Counted from the stretch's first letter, positions 10,557 to 23,110 are shown. The stretch: DNA of 64,000 nt from Notospermus geniculatus (GCA_002633025.1 NMRB01000269.1:283342-347341), one strand, 5' to 3'. A program made the numbers and translations. Notes: generated from the letters alone by a model not told the origin.

Positions 10557-13500
10557 GAGAGAAAGAGACGCAAGAAGCGTTTGAGAAACACTTCACGGAG
10601 GAGCTCTCCATTTATAAGAAGGTGAACATCATCAGTTTGATCGAACTCGTCGGCCGAGAGAAGATAATCAGCGATGCATTTCTTAATCAAGTCCTCGAAT
10701 ACAACTCACCTGACCTATCATACGTCACGTTTGACTTCCATGAATACTGGTAAGTCCTCGAATACAACTCACCTGACCTATCATACGTCACGTTTGACTT
10801 CCATGAGTACTGGTAAGTCCTCGAATACAACTCACCTGACCTATCATACATCACATTTGACTTCCATGAATACTGGTAAGTCCTCGAATACAACTCACCT
10901 GACCTATCATACATCACGTTTGACTTCCATGAATACTGGTAAGTCCTCGAATACAACTCACCTGACCTATCATACATCACGTTCGACTTGGCCAACAAAT
11001 CTGTACAATAGACCGTGAAATTCACTGCAGATTTCAGTATCCCTAGCACCTTCTTTTCTCAAACCCTGGATCCACCCCTGGATGTGGGATTAGATGCTTC
11101 ACTCCTGTCACTTTCTTTCCAGCCGTGGGATGAAGTTTGAGAACGTCTCCTTGCTTCTTGAAGGTATTCGCGACATCATCAAAGAGATGAGGTATACATG
11201 GTAAGTCAGTTTGTTTTCCCAAACTTATGTGAAGTGCCTGCCTGCACCTTGGTGAGGGTCTGGACCAGGAACCCCCAGTTCCATAGTCCAGTGATACACC
11301 ACTTCTATGACATCAAATTCTATGACTTCTAGGACCGCTCCCATCTGGTTGGAGCTCAAATTCTATGACTTCTAGGACCGCTCCAATCTGGTTGGAGCTC
11401 AAAGCATCTTCTTCTGAAGTCGCTCGTCCACATGAGAGTTTGCTCATGCAAGTTGGCTGTCTATGGCCAGATCAGTTGTAGAAAACTATGGACAGTCATT
11501 GGTGTCACTGGTCTTGCGTAACCTATCAGGAAACAAGCCAAGGAGAGCTGGCTCGTATGAGAAAGGTCCAACATGGACGAGCCCCTTTGCAGTAGAATTC
11601 AATATCTTGTTTTAGGGTGGACAGGAAGGGTATGATCTGCGACCAGCGAGGAATCTTCAGGATCAACTGTGTTGATTGTCTTGACCGAACAAATGTTGTC
11701 CAGACGGCAATCGCTCGAGTCGTCATGGAGACACAGTGCCGTAAACTAGGCCTACTCCCACCGGACGAAAACCTACCGCGGAGCTGCCGCATGACATTTC
11801 AACAGCTGTGGGCGAACAACGGTGACGCCATCAGTCGACAGTATGCCGGGACAGTTGCTTTGAAGGTACGTTTTTGCGTTTGAACAAAAGTTTGCGTTCC
11901 AGAGAGGGTCTTCTGTGTGGAGACAGACACAGAGACACAACGGGTGAAAAAGGTTCCATTTAAGCTTTTGAGGAAATATTGCTTCAAATACATGTAGTTA
12001 TCCAGTGTTGCCATCATTTCGCTTGGAGGAACTTTACCATTTACAATATTGACACTGAATAATCAACATACTGTAAAGCAGGAAAATTTCGCGTGCGGGA
12101 AATTTTCGCAAATTTCGCGAGAGTGTACGAGTCGCGAAAATTTCCTGTCGCGAATATGAGTACATGCAAGTGATAAATATGGTCCGTGAATACAAACTGA
12201 AAAAAATGGCGGAGACTCGCGAAAATATCCTGCTGCGAATATGTCTATCATTCTTGATTCGCGAAAATTCCCAGCCGCGAAATTATCTTGCTTTACAGTA
12301 TACCTCATTGCTGTCTCCTTCAGGGCGACTACACTCGAACTGGTGAACGTCGCTTGGCCGGTCTGATGAAGGATGGTGCCAATTCTGTCAACAGATACTA
12401 CTTACGGTTCAAGGACGTGTATCGGCAGGCTTCCATTGATATCATTCTAGGTGAGTGACTGAGAGAAAGGAGAACCACAGTGGGGTAGTTGTTCTGGTCT
12501 CTGACTAGCGATCAGAGGGTCCCAGGTTCGAATCCCACTGTGGCATGAGACTTTGGGCAAGTCTCTTTGCCTTACTGGCCTCTCCCCACTCAGGTGTATA
12601 AATGGGTACCGGTCAGAATGCTCAGANNNNNNNNNNNNNNNNNNNNNNNNNNNNNNNNNNNNNNNNNNNNNNNNNNNNNNNNNNNNNNNNNNNNNNNNNN
12701 NNNNNNNNNNNNNNNNNNNNNNNNNNNNNNNNNNNNNNNNNNNNNNNNNNNNNNNNNNNNNNNNNNNNNNNNNNNNNNNNNNNNNNNNNNNNNNNNNNNN
12801 NNNNNNNNNNNNNNNNNNNNNNNNNNNNNNNNNNNNNNNNNNNNNNNNNNNNNNNNNNNNNNNNNNNNNNNNNNNNNNNNNNNNNNNNNNNNNNNNNNNN
12901 NNNNNNNNNNNNNNNNNNNNNNNNNNNNNNNNNNNNNNNNNNNNNNNNNNNNNNNNNNNNNNNNNNNNNNNNNNNNNNNNNNNNNNNNNNNNNNNNNNNN
13001 NNNNNNNNNNNNNNNNNNNNNNNNNNNNNNNNNNNNNNNNNNNNNNNNNNNNNNNNNNNNNNNNNNNNNNNNNNNNNNNNNNNNNNNNNNNNNNNNNNNN
13101 NNNNNNNNNNNNNNNNNNNNNNNNNNNNNNNNNNNNNNNNNNNNNNNNNNNNNNNNNNNNNNNNNNNNNNNNNNNNNNNNNNNNNNNNNNNNNNNNNNNN
13201 NNNNNNNNNNNNNNNNNNNNNNNNNNNNNNNNNNNNNNNNNNNNNNNNNNNNNNNNNNNNNNNNNNNNNNNNNNNNNNNNNNNNNNNNNNNNNNNNNNNN
13301 NNNNNNNNNNNNNNNNNNNNNNNNNNNNNNNNNNNNNNNNNNNNNNNNNNNNNNNNNNNNNNNNNNNNNNNNNNNNNNNNNNNNNNNNNNNNNNNNNNNN
13401 NNNNNNNNNNNNNNNNNNNNNNNNNNNNNNNNNNNNNNNNNNNNNNNNNNNNNNNNNNNNNNNNNNNNNNNNNNNNNNNNNNNNNNNNNNNNNNNNNNNN

Positions 13501-16500
13501 NNNNNNNNNNNNNNNNNNNNNNNNNNNNNNNNNNNNNNNNNNNNNNNNNNNNNNNNNNATGGAGTGACTCATTGATGGTGTCTTGAACTTTCACGGTGTA
13601 TTTCTAGTGGGGAGTTGATGTGATGATTTGGGATGTCTGTTGAAAACTTCTATCTGAGGGTGGGGAGTCATTGGATAGGTTTGGGCGAACCATCCATGTT
13701 GTGTTGAAGACTTGCTGAGGTGATGAGCCATTTGGGGAATCATTGATGGTATTCGAGGGTTGTCTCGCTGAACAGGGGTCTTAGATGATGAAATTGGTTG
13801 AGAACTTCATGTGGAAGTGTCTAGAAGGTTTAGACAGGTTGGTCTTATCGGCTATAGATGGACTGTCGGATTTGCTGTATGCAGGGCTCTGTGGGACGCA
13901 TGTGTCAGATCAGAGGTCAGCATTTATCAGGAGAAGGATCTGGGCTTGTTTGCAAGGTGGTAGTTCAGTTCTGATTGATAACATGAATTCCATAAACGTA
14001 TGCTTTCAACTCTTTCTTTCCTTCATCCTTCATCTTCTTTCAGTGACTGTGTAAAACCTATTCAATGTTCCAAATACAATGTATTGCTATCTGTAAACTT
14101 AACACATTGTATTTCAGTTTTTTTCATGATTTACTAGAAATTTATGAAACAATAATGTAAGTCCGGTTCGTTTAGAGTGACATCAATGGTTGCATTATGC
14201 CTGCACGCTGTTACATGGTTTGGATTGGATCGTTACTTGATAGGACAAATGAAAAACTGCACTTGGCTTGTCCTTGACATCTCTCCGTTTGTCGTCACCT
14301 GAATTCTCTATGGTTGGAGAGCCAGTGGTGCAGTGGTTGAATGTCAGATTCGAAACCAAGAGGTCAGAGGTTTGACTGCTGTCACCACTTTGTTTTTTGA
14401 CTGGTCTGAAAGGATCACGTGATGTGCTGAATGAGCTGCTCCTTGAGTTCACCAGAAAAGTGGAGAAAAAATAAAATAAAAGTGCAATAACTTGAAAAGT
14501 AAAAGCGTAATAATGTGAAGTGCTTTGAGACTGCATTGAAGTGCAATATCTTCGTATCAGTTATTTGCACCATCAAAACTTTGTCTAAACTCCAAGAAAA
14601 ACATAGCAGAGTTGTTGTGTACCACTTTGCAAACTTTTGGCTTCACAGTAGAGGATTTCAAAACCTTGTAAAAATCAATTCCAGACTTGTTGGTGACTTG
14701 CTCTCCGATTCAGGTTACTTCAAATGGAGAATTTTTTGCCAGCCTTTGTTTGAACCCTTCCTTAATATAGTGCTGATGAGTTCATCCCCAAGTTGTCATT
14801 ATGTCACATGACTGCATGGAACAGGGATGAGATAACAAAAAAGGGCTGTATCAAGTTATCGGAGTCACCTATGCCCTTCCTAGGTACCGGGACCCGAGTC
14901 CTGGGGATGGAATCTGTGTTCCTCACATGGTGTATTCAATGCCCCTCACATGGTACAATGACCTTGGTTCCTTAGCAACCTAGGATCTTTAGTGATCTTC
15001 GTTGCTTAGTGATCTTGGTTTCTTAGCGACCTTGGATCTTTAGTGACATTGGTTCCTTAGTGACCTTGGTTGTTAGTGACCTTGGTTCCTTAGTGACCTT
15101 GGTTGTTAGTGACCTTGGTTCCTTAGTGACCTTGGTTCCTTAGTGACCTTGGTTCCTTGGTGAACTTTGTTCCTTAGTGACCTTGTAGCATGAAGTTTCC
15201 TTTGGTTCCAGCATCATGCACCTATTTAAGTTTGATGGGAAGAGTTTTTGAAACACCTGCATCTGCGCACATTTCTGGCTGCGTTACCAAGATTTATATC
15301 ATTTGGGTCAGGGGTGTCTCACGGGCCTCAGTGAATCACCTGTCTGTAGATATTCCACTTAGTTCATACTAGACAGTAGTTGATGTAGTTTGCTTTGACC
15401 ATATTGGAATCTGAGCAGTTCAGCTGATGGGGGCCTGAAAACCACAGTCAGAGAGTCAGGCAGTAGGGCCTTTCAGACAGTCAGAACAATTCTCTGCTGA
15501 TTGCGCTGTCTTCTGATATCCATACACAAATGCTGAGAATGGTGATGGGGGACCACTTGACAGTAGTTTTTAGGCCACTACACGAGTTCTGGATGCTTGT
15601 TACAGTTCATAGCTTCACGCATGTTGTCATCAAATACACCCATCCCATGAAAACTTGGCATTGGGAAAACTGTTGCATCTGGTTTTGCACTAAAGTTTGC
15701 TGATTTTGGCGGTAGATTCTTGTTACAGCATGCCAACTGATGGTACGTCACCTAAAGCACCATGGTTACTGTGGGTGAAGGGTATCACTGCGACATTGCA
15801 ACAAATGTCATAAATTTAGTCAATTAATGGCTTGTCGCTGACCTGGGCTCCCGCCACTTGCAACAATATTTATCATAAAAGTATTTCTAATTCAACAGAA
15901 ATTAAATCTTGGTCAACAGAAATTAATTTTGGGTCAAAAGCAATTAATTCTTGGTCAACAGAAATTAATTCTTGGCCAACAGAAATTAATTCTTGGTCAG
16001 TAGAAATTAATTCTTGGTAAAAAAAATTAATTTTTGGTCAACAGAAATTAATTTTTGGTCAAAAGAAATTAATTCTTGGTCAATAGAAATTAATTCTTGG
16101 TCAACAGAAATGAATTCCTGGTCAATAGAAATTAGTTACTTGGTCAACAAAAATTAATTCCTGGTCAACAGAAATAAATTCTTGGTTGACAAAAATTAAT
16201 TACTTGGTCAGCAGAAATTAATGCATGTGCAAAGCACATCACCTGCATTCAGTGCAGAGATTGGCCTTCGCCTTGCCTGTTTGAAGTCACCCATACTAAC
16301 ATAAGAACCTGCATGGTGTAAAGAATATCCCTTTAACTCGACCCAGTGTCATTGGCCCAAGTAAGAACTCTTCTCAGCAACTCTGTGAAGCTTTTGCTGC
16401 AGAAAAACCAGGCTCGTATTCATAAAACCTTGCTAGTTTAGTTGGTTTCTGGTTGTGTACATTGGCCCATGGAGGTCTTATTTTATACCTCCATGATGAT

Positions 16501-19500
16501 TGGCCTGTACAAACTGGGCACTTTTGCAAGTGACTAAGCCTATATGGAACGTGAAGTTTTAGGAGCAACTCTAAGCAACGTACTTCCTGAGATAGGCCTA
16601 GTCTATGGTTCTTTGGCTAGGAATACACCAAACGCGATGCGTTGACACGCACGGCAAAGGCTTTGTTATTTTGCGCCACCCTGCACGTAAACAAAGGTTT
16701 TCAAAGCATAAATCGCGCGTGTTGCCCTGTCGCACGCAATCACGTTCGGTGTATCCCTAGCCTTAGGCCTCACTCTGTGTCAACGAAGTGTATATGGTGA
16801 CACAGGGAGTGAGGGCTAAGAACCACAGATTGTCCCTGAATGAGCAGCTTTATAGTGCTTACATCGAGTTTCGTAGGTACAGACCTTGGCTTCTGTCCTC
16901 CATACATGTACTATTAAATTCACCATCTTAGTCCACCTTAAATAAATCCAGCACCAACATTAAGTTACAAATTCTATTCTTTCTTTCATCGTGCATTTGA
17001 CCCTTCCTGAAATTTGCGGCTGAATCTTACAAAATTCTCGTCTTTTTCAGCCCCAGTGATCCAACTCAAGAAATGGACACAATAATCTTACTCAGCCAGA
17101 AAGCATATTATGTAATTAGGTAGGTTGTTTGGTTATAATCCTTCAAGCGGGGGACAAGACCACTACTCTCACCAAACACCCCTCCAAAGTTTGGCATACC
17201 TTGGCAGAGGAGGAGTGTTGAGGAGCATTTTGCCAACCAGCATGCATCAAAATATTATGGTGTCGTGGTTGCTGTTCTTGTAGTCTGAAAACTCTCTCTC
17301 GAGAGATCCTGGATCAGCACTTAAAGCTGGTAAACCTGGTTTCCTTCTACATCTATGATTAACCGAACCACTCTACCGTATTTCAGTTTTGACGAGGAGG
17401 TTGAAAAAATCGCCCTGTGCTACAAAATCGGCTTAGAAAACATCGAGAAGATAGAAATCGGCCCTGAACCGGCTGTTTTCAAATCGAAGTATTCCTGCAT
17501 GCGTATCTTCTACGGCTTCAAGGGACAGACCGGGTTCTTCCACACATTCCGTGCAACGAATACTCGGCTTTTCAACAACATCGTCATCGTGATCAAGAAT
17601 CAGGAAGAAGCAAAAGGTAATCGTAGTTGATAGGCCGTTCTCAAATTGACGAAGACGAAAAAGGTCTGCGCATTTCTGCCGAAATGTCAACCATAACCTC
17701 AGTCTGAAACTGAACGACGTGATGCAGACAACCCCACGACAGTGACTCTGAAGACGTTGTGTCAGAGTTGACCATAGCGGAATCATGGATGGCGTCACAT
17801 CACCCATTTTCAGATCGAGGTTCTGGTTGAGATTTCGGAGGAAGTGGGCAGGTCTGCGAATTCGAGAATTGTCTATTAGATCAGATTTTTGCTGCTGTTT
17901 CCTGCAACTGGCGTCAAAACATGTTGCTATCACAAATCACCCCCCAGCGATGACGGCTGCAGTGTTGATTGATTGTTCCTGTCTTGTGTCTTCCAGAATC
18001 GCTGAGGGCCATCGCTGAATCGATTGTGGCTGCGAGGAAACTTCACTACGACGAGATCCCGATTATTGAGACAAAACTTGAAAGGTAATTGTCGTGGGTT
18101 TGAATTCGTCATTTGCTCATTTCCACTTGGTGTATCCTCCCTCGAGGTTTTGCCTTCCTCTTATCTCATCTGAGTCTTTCTCTTTTAGGAGGAAGTCCCG
18201 CCCTCACCCTCACAGCATGAACATCATGAGCCAACTCGCAAATCTCGACTGGTGTGAATGTAAACTCAGCATATCCCGAGACTCGTCGACCGGTGATGTG
18301 CCAGCGACGGCGAATCAGGTGTCGACGACCATGTCGAGCGTCCAGCGCACGTTGAACAACCTGAATCCGATTCGTAGGATGCGGATGATTGGACGATCGG
18401 GGTCGGTGGATAAGAAGGAGGAAGTGAGCCCACCGGAGACGGGGAAGGAGCTCTTGGAATGCATCGATAGAAACACGTCGGAGTGTACAGACAATCATAG
18501 TGAGGCTTCAGACTTGTATATAGATCTGACTGATGATGAAATGATGGCAGTAAGTTCGGCAGCGTTTCAGAATTATCCCGGTGACGATTTGGGGATTCGG
18601 GGATTTGGGGATGGAAAGGAGGATGAAAAAGAGGACGAGGTCATTCTCCCGAGCTGTGGCATAATCGCTGCTCCCCACGGCAACAAACTGACCAGTAATT
18701 ATCTGAGTCGATCGCTCGATAAGGATGACGTGGATGGTAATCCCGGTGACGGGGATTTGAAATTCGTTGAGGATCATTTCAGTCATCAGCCAAAGTTGAG
18801 AAAACGGTCTGAAGGGAAGTCAAAACTGACGGAGAAATATAAACGTCATTCTGTCGAGATGATAAACTTCGCCGAGCGGCTTGGGAAAGAGATGTCACTG
18901 GATCTGGATCTGGATAATGAGAATGTACCTGACATCCCGGAGGAGGAAGGGGGTGTTTCTGATGGCGTAGGGGGCGCTGGGGATAGTTTGTCTGTTGTGC
19001 CAAATACGAAGGAAAAGAGACCGTCGCAAACGTTTGAGGTTGTGAACGACGAGAGTGGACAGTATGTTCTTCCTGATAACCCTGAGTTTCTTAATGATAG
19101 AACTTTAGATGTGCCAAAGTCGGAAGGAATGGCGGTGAGTCGCTCGACGGGTATCTTAGAATCGGAATTAGCGTACCAACACGGGGAACTGGAGGATGAA
19201 CTTATTAACGAACCAGTGCTCCCCGACTCGCGAGAAAGACGACAAAGTAGGCTGGGACATTCGAATATGAAGACGTCGTTCAGCGACGGGTCGATATCAT
19301 ATCACACGGAGTCGGAAGAAATCAACCTGATCCCCGCCAAACAGGAATTCTCATTGAGTAAGCTACGAGTACAAATGCCGAAGATCAGCTTGCCAAACTT
19401 CCAAACACAACGGGCACAGCGTCAACAGCGTGTCGCGGACGACATCGAACAGATTAAGAAAACGAAGATGGGAGGTCGTGCCTGTCTAACAAACATCATG

Positions 19501-19560
19501 AATGTAAACGAAGAATATGTGGCAAACCTGAGCCATGATAATGATATTGGATTTCTGTAA
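10557..19560 (+). CDS. INPP5F: INPP5F/Sac2 phosphoinositide phosphatase (3' part)
   Basis: Exons recognised: 10557-10749, 11123-11200, 11616-11865, 12324-12450, then 17051-17119, 17387-17616, 17997-18084 and 18189-19560 (stop TAA). Sac2 removes the 4-phosphate from phosphatidylinositol 4-phosphate on endosomes. The SAC motif CVDCLDRTN is complete (C-x5-R-T), followed by WANNGD and GDYTRTGER. The hSac2 homology region includes ENIEKIEIGPEP and YSCMRIFYGF. The final exon encodes 457 mostly acidic, low-complexity residues and keeps the LPSCGIIA motif I recall from the vertebrate protein. The 5' exons and the exon joining SAC to hSac2 were not found; the latter probably lies in the N gap. Within each visible exon the frame is intact and adjoining phases agree. 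Confidence 0.92.
10691..10988. repeat. 63-base tandem repeat spanning exon end and splice donor
   Basis: The last 59 coding bases of the first recognised INPP5F exon plus its donor are copied about 4.7 times. Units start at 10691, 10754, 10817, 10880 and 10943, exactly 63 bases apart. Each complete unit keeps TACTGGTAAGTCC, so four intact donors exist at 10750, 10813, 10876 and 10939. In the INPP5F frame, reading past the first donor gives TGG then TAA. Confidence 0.95.
11314..11401. repeat. 43-base tandem duplication in INPP5F intron
   Basis: Two units with AAATTCTATGACTTCTAGGA start at 11315 and 11358, differing at one or two positions. Confidence 0.85.
12071..12298. mobile_element. TA-flanked MITE, CTGTAAAGCAGGAAAATTTC family
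   Basis: The element starts CTGTAAAGCAGGAAAATTTC and ends with CTTGCTTTACAG, flanked by TA on each side. Internal sequence repeats TTCGCGAAAATTTCCTG-like words. A related copy in opposite orientation is at 26365-26594. TA target duplication and terminal inverted repeats fit a Tc1/mariner-type non-autonomous element. It is in an INPP5F intron, ending about 25 bases before the exon at 12324. Confidence 0.85.
12478..12626 (+). repeat. tRNA-derived SINE, cut by assembly gap
   Basis: The sequence has a tRNA-like head with B box CAGGTTCGAATCCCACTG, then GACTTTGGGCAAGTCTCTTT and TATAAATGGGTACCGGT. The tail resembles the conserved part of MIR-like/metazoan core SINEs. It runs straight into the N run, so the 3' end is lost. 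Confidence 0.75.
12627..13558. other. Assembly gap, 932 N
   Basis: Unknown bases. Several apparent open frames pass through it only because N is untranslated. The gap lies between INPP5F exons 12324-12450 and 17051-17119, where the exon linking the SAC and hSac2 parts is expected. Confidence 1.
14310..14455 (+). repeat. SINE-like repeat
   Basis: GCCAGTGGTGCAGTGGTTGA resembles a pol III A box and GAGGTTTGACTGC a weak B box. The tail CTGGTCTGAAAGGATCACGT through GAGCTGCTCCTTGAG has a diverged match at about 41197-41240, which supports an interspersed repeat. Confidence 0.5.
14965..15190. repeat. Minisatellite, GTGACCTTGGTTCCTTA units
   Basis: Units of about 14-17 bases are repeated some 13 times, with variants such as GTGACCTTGGTTGTTA. 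It lies in the large INPP5F intron. Confidence 0.9.
15880..16225. repeat. 22-base minisatellite, TTCTTGGTCAACAGAAATTAA
   Basis: About 15 imperfect copies of a 21-22 base unit occur in direct orientation. The overlapping 62-codon frame is a product of the repeat. It lies in the large INPP5F intron. Confidence 0.92.
16613..16764. mobile_element. Foldback element ending GGCTAGGAATACACC
   Basis: Left end GGCTAGGAATACACCAAACG pairs with right end GGTGTATCCCTAGCC. Internal words (GCGTTGACACGCACGG and CGCGCGTGTTGCC) are also roughly complementary. It is in the INPP5F intron and is followed at once by a second, shorter inverted repeat. Confidence 0.75.
16755..16825. repeat. Short inverted repeat next to previous foldback
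   Basis: CCTTAGGCCTCACTCTGTGT pairs imperfectly with ACACAGGGAGTGAGGGCTAAG. The word order weakly resembles the foldback family at 5229-5344. Confidence 0.5.
17630..17880. mobile_element. Foldback element in INPP5F intron, copy 1
   Basis: It fills much of the 380-base intron between exons 17387-17616 and 17997-18084. It shares ordered words with 29118-29366, for example CTGAAACTGAA, CCCCACGACAGTGACT and GAATCATGGAT, and the right end AATTCGAGAAT. Both copies fold back on themselves (AGGTCTGCGC near the left, GGGCAGGTCTGCG near the right, and central GACTCTGAAG/GTCAGAGT). Confidence 0.7.
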
Positions 19561-20520
19561 ACTTCAGTTCTTCTCAATATATTGTACCGGAAATTGGGTT
19601 TACCCGTAGGCCTACGTTTATACTATCTGGTTTACACTCTGTCCAGTTCTTCTGGTCGTATGCTAAATTCTTTCGCTGTTTCTCTCCTGTTCATTGGTCA
19701 AACGATGACAGGATTGGATGGACTGTAAACCGTCAAAATCTGGCAGTTCTTCGTCTATTATGGGACTGCGTTAAGAATCTCTCATAACCCCTAATCTTTT
19801 ACTACAGCTTGTCCTTCAATGTTTCACTGCCGTTCTCAAAGTCATAATGTCTGAAAGATTTCAATTGTGAAAATTCGGGCATTAACTGAAATGTTGCTAC
19901 CTCCCTGTCCCAACTCTGAAATCCAGTATCTAACGGCTAGTCTTTCAATATAAAACAGTTGCTATCAGTGGCAAGGTTGTGTTGTGTTTCATGTGATCGG
20001 TTTTGACAAAGTTGTGTTTGTAATTATGCTTGTGACGTGTTCAATCATGGGTAACTCTAGAGTGTGCAATTTGCTTCTAAGCTGCCAAATTTCGAAATGA
20101 TAGGTACTTAATCAATCAAGGATCATAAATGTGACCTGCTCTGGCAAACGCAGATGCATATCGCTCAGAAGTTGAGCCTCAACGAACTAAGATGACACCA
20201 GGAGAGAATGGAAGAAATAGATTCTTTGAAGATTTCATAACAGACAGACAGTACTGAAACTGACAAACCTTTGGCCTCAACCTGCCAAGCTAAGAGCAAC
20301 ATCTGTCTGCTTTTACCAGAGCAGGTCACAAAAGGTACATGTAATTTATCGTCTGTGAAGTCACATTGTACAGTTATTGTCAATCATTACTATTGCGATT
20401 TTAGTCAACAAAATGTGATACTGTGGCATTAAGTAGACTTTTATCATCTTAACTGCTGGTTAGTAGGAAATCCAAAACTAGAGCACAAAAGGTGACACAC
20501 AAAATGATATAATAACCGAA

Positions 20521-20634
20521 GTCGTCCTCCAGAAATTTTGCAAATTTTCGACCCCAACCGGGGTCTTCTGAAGCCTGAAGCCTGAAGAAGACCCCAGTTG
20601 GGGTCAAAAATTTGCAAAATGTTTGGAGGACGAC
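20521..20634. mobile_element. Foldback element, GTCGTCCTCC ends
   Basis: GTCGTCCTCCAGAAATTTTG at the left pairs with CAAAATGTTTGGAGGACGAC at the right. The inner arms are GACCCCAACCGGGGTCTTCT and AGAAGACCCCAGTTGGGGTC. A 9-base CTGAAGCCT duplication lies at the loop. Confidence 0.9.
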
Positions 20635-22564
20635 GCTGATTAGTAGGAGGTCTTGAATTTTAACTCCACGAAATCACTTGTCCAGAGTCCTGTTTCCACT
20701 ACAGCGGATTCCACTGTGGTTTGCAGCGAGCGAAGTTTTCACAGGGTTTTGGATAATCCTTCCGTGGTAACAGTACATGGTCTCTTAATCCTCCCATTGC
20801 TTGTGAAAATAACACAACTTGCTGCAAACCGTGGCGGGATCTGTTGCAGTGGGAAAATGGGCCTTGCCTAAACAACTGTCAATGTTGGCCTGCCTCCTCT
20901 TGCTGAACCAGTAGTTACGATTTTAGAATGCCATTGAGATAGAAGTACCGGTAGTTGTCTTATGTGTTTTATAAGTGTTAACTAAATAATGACATGTGTA
21001 ATTTGTCTTGTAAATGGATCACGTCTTTGCCATTTGTGATTTTGGAACTTAGGAGGCTGCAATGATAAGGCAGTAAGATCACAGCTTCACAATTAGAATG
21101 TTTTATCGCTGTATAAAGCTTAAATTCTCACATAACTTTTGAATACTGCCATAATGTTGGGCGAAATCTTGTGGATCTGATTTTAAAAGACACTGTCGTT
21201 TGTTTTCTATGAATCTTATATGCAGAATATGATGTTGAACTACTCGGTTTTGGAAGGCATTTATATGCAAACGTGTTGTGTAGACCTCCCTTTTAAAGTA
21301 GTCGGCGAGCTATGCAAAATGAAATGGCTTTTGAAAGACACTTGGTAGCCAGTATCTCAAAGCTGTTCAGCACGACATCATGACATATTGACAGTCTCAG
21401 TCAGGGTCTAGATGTTACTTGTAGCCTGGAGTTCGACGCTTGTACTAGAGCTGAAACTGTTGTATGCGATCTCTGTTTGTAGTGAAATCCAATATGTAGA
21501 TAGTTTGGAGCTCAAGCTGGCAGGGCACCAGGCGATATCGCAGGTGATTTGATTGTACTGAGCAAAATCAGCTGGTGGCGCCAGGTGTGCGCTGGACAGC
21601 GATGCGTGGAATCTTCTTGCCAGTGATGGTCAGTGTCAAGCAGTACTAAAACTGATATTTGCATTGTCTCCGGAGGCTTGCGATATCACCTCATGTGCCC
21701 TGGTGTGCTGCTTGCTTTAGTGTTGATTTATGACATCAAGACTAACCATGCCTGTAATTATCATAACCCAACAGATCTGAATTTATGGGTGTGTACCAAC
21801 ACTTGTTTGTGTTGGACAACTGCCAACTTGGTCAGGGAAAATTTGAATGATACTAATCACGGTAACTACATGACTACTCTAATTTATACTCAGTAAACTA
21901 TCATTGTTTTACCGGCATTTCAAATATGTGACATACTAGTCCTGTGGACAAGGTAATCTTTTCTGTTTGTTGAGGTTCGCATTCTGTAATAATTCATTGT
22001 CGGTTTTTGTATTAATTCGACCAAGGGTGCAGTCATTAGACCTTGTTACACATGCTGTAGTGCGTAATTAATGTACAAGCCGTGTTTGCATCTGTGCGCA
22101 GACAGTGTTGGCCACAACGGAGCAAGTTCAATTCACAACACTGTGCAATGCATGATGAAATGTGACCCTCTGCTGTCTGTACGTTCAGGCTCATTTTCCA
22201 TGTAACTTAAAACTGGTTTTGTAGTGGAGGGTCACAAATGTGTGGTGGTCTAGGAAAACCCGGCAGATGTCACTGAATGATCAACAAGGGCTGTCAGATT
22301 GCCTGTGCATTGACCTAGCCTACGGTACTAGGCCTACTGTTTACCTGTTATTTAGTACATTTCAGCTATTGAAATGTGCGGGTTCAGCAAGGCCATTAAC
22401 ACTTCCCTCAAATGCAACATCCGCCAGGTTTTCCCAGACCACCACACAAATTTGCCCTTTTTGGGGTCACGTGTGACTTGACACAAAATTGTCTACACTT
22501 GATAGTTATACCCCCGCCAACGAGTTGGTGGGGGTATACTGTTTTCAACTCGTCCGTGTGTGCG

Positions 22565-22648
22565 TGTGTTCGTGCGTTCGTTCGTTCGTTCGTGCGTTCG
22601 TTCGTTCGTTCGTTCGTTCGTTCGTTCGTTCGTTCGTTCGTGCGTGTG
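22565..22648. repeat. TTCG microsatellite
   Basis: About 20 imperfect copies of TTCG with occasional GTGC interruptions. It lies inside the element at 22507-23645. Confidence 0.95.
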
Positions 22649-22661
22649 TGCGTTCACCTTT

Positions 22662-23110
22662 CGGTTTCCGCTCATTTAAGGGAGAACGACTGCAGGGATT
22701 GCTTTCGTTTCAACGTGGTACATTCATATTGACCATAGGAAGGTTCCTTTCGAAAATCGGACTCGTAGCGCATCCAATATGGCCGCCGTGGCTGCCGTCT
22801 TGATTTCGGTTTCCGCTCATTTAAGGGAGAACGACTGCAGGGATTGCTTTCGTTTTAACGTGGTAGATTCCTATTGACCATAGGAAGGTTCCTTTCGAAA
22901 ATCGGACTCGTAGCGCATCCAATATGGCCGCCATGGCTGCCGTCTTGATTTCGGTTTCCGCTCATTTAAGGGAGAACGACTGCAAGGATTGCTTTCGTTT
23001 TAATGTGGTAGATTCCTATTGACCATAGGAAGGTTCCTTTAGAAAATCAGACTCCTAGCGGATCCAATATGGCCGCCTTGGCTGCCATCTTGATTTCGGT
23101 TTCCGCTCAA
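22662..23110. repeat. 145-base tandem units
   Basis: Units starting CGGTTTCCGCTCATTTAAGG are spaced exactly 145 bases apart at 22662, 22807, 22952 and 23097 (partial). Copies are about 95 percent alike by eye. Confidence 0.95.

Larger units (their letters stand above)
13559..17050. other. Large INPP5F intron, repeat-rich
   Basis: No exon was recognised between the gap and 17051. The intron holds a SINE-like fragment, two minisatellites and two foldback elements, listed separately. A 89-codon frame at 13785-14054 has no recognisable similarity. Confidence 0.55.

Noticed and set aside
10674-11049. Repetitive frames on both strands (114 and 120 codons)
   Set aside because: They read the 63-base tandem repeat in frames other than that of INPP5F, and the repeat is mostly intronic.
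12553-13594. Five long open frames of more than 300 codons
   Set aside because: They consist almost wholly of untranslated N from the assembly gap.
22412-22803. Arg/Ser/Phe/Val-rich frames resembling a repetitive protein
   Set aside because: They translate the TTCG microsatellite and adjoining tandem units.
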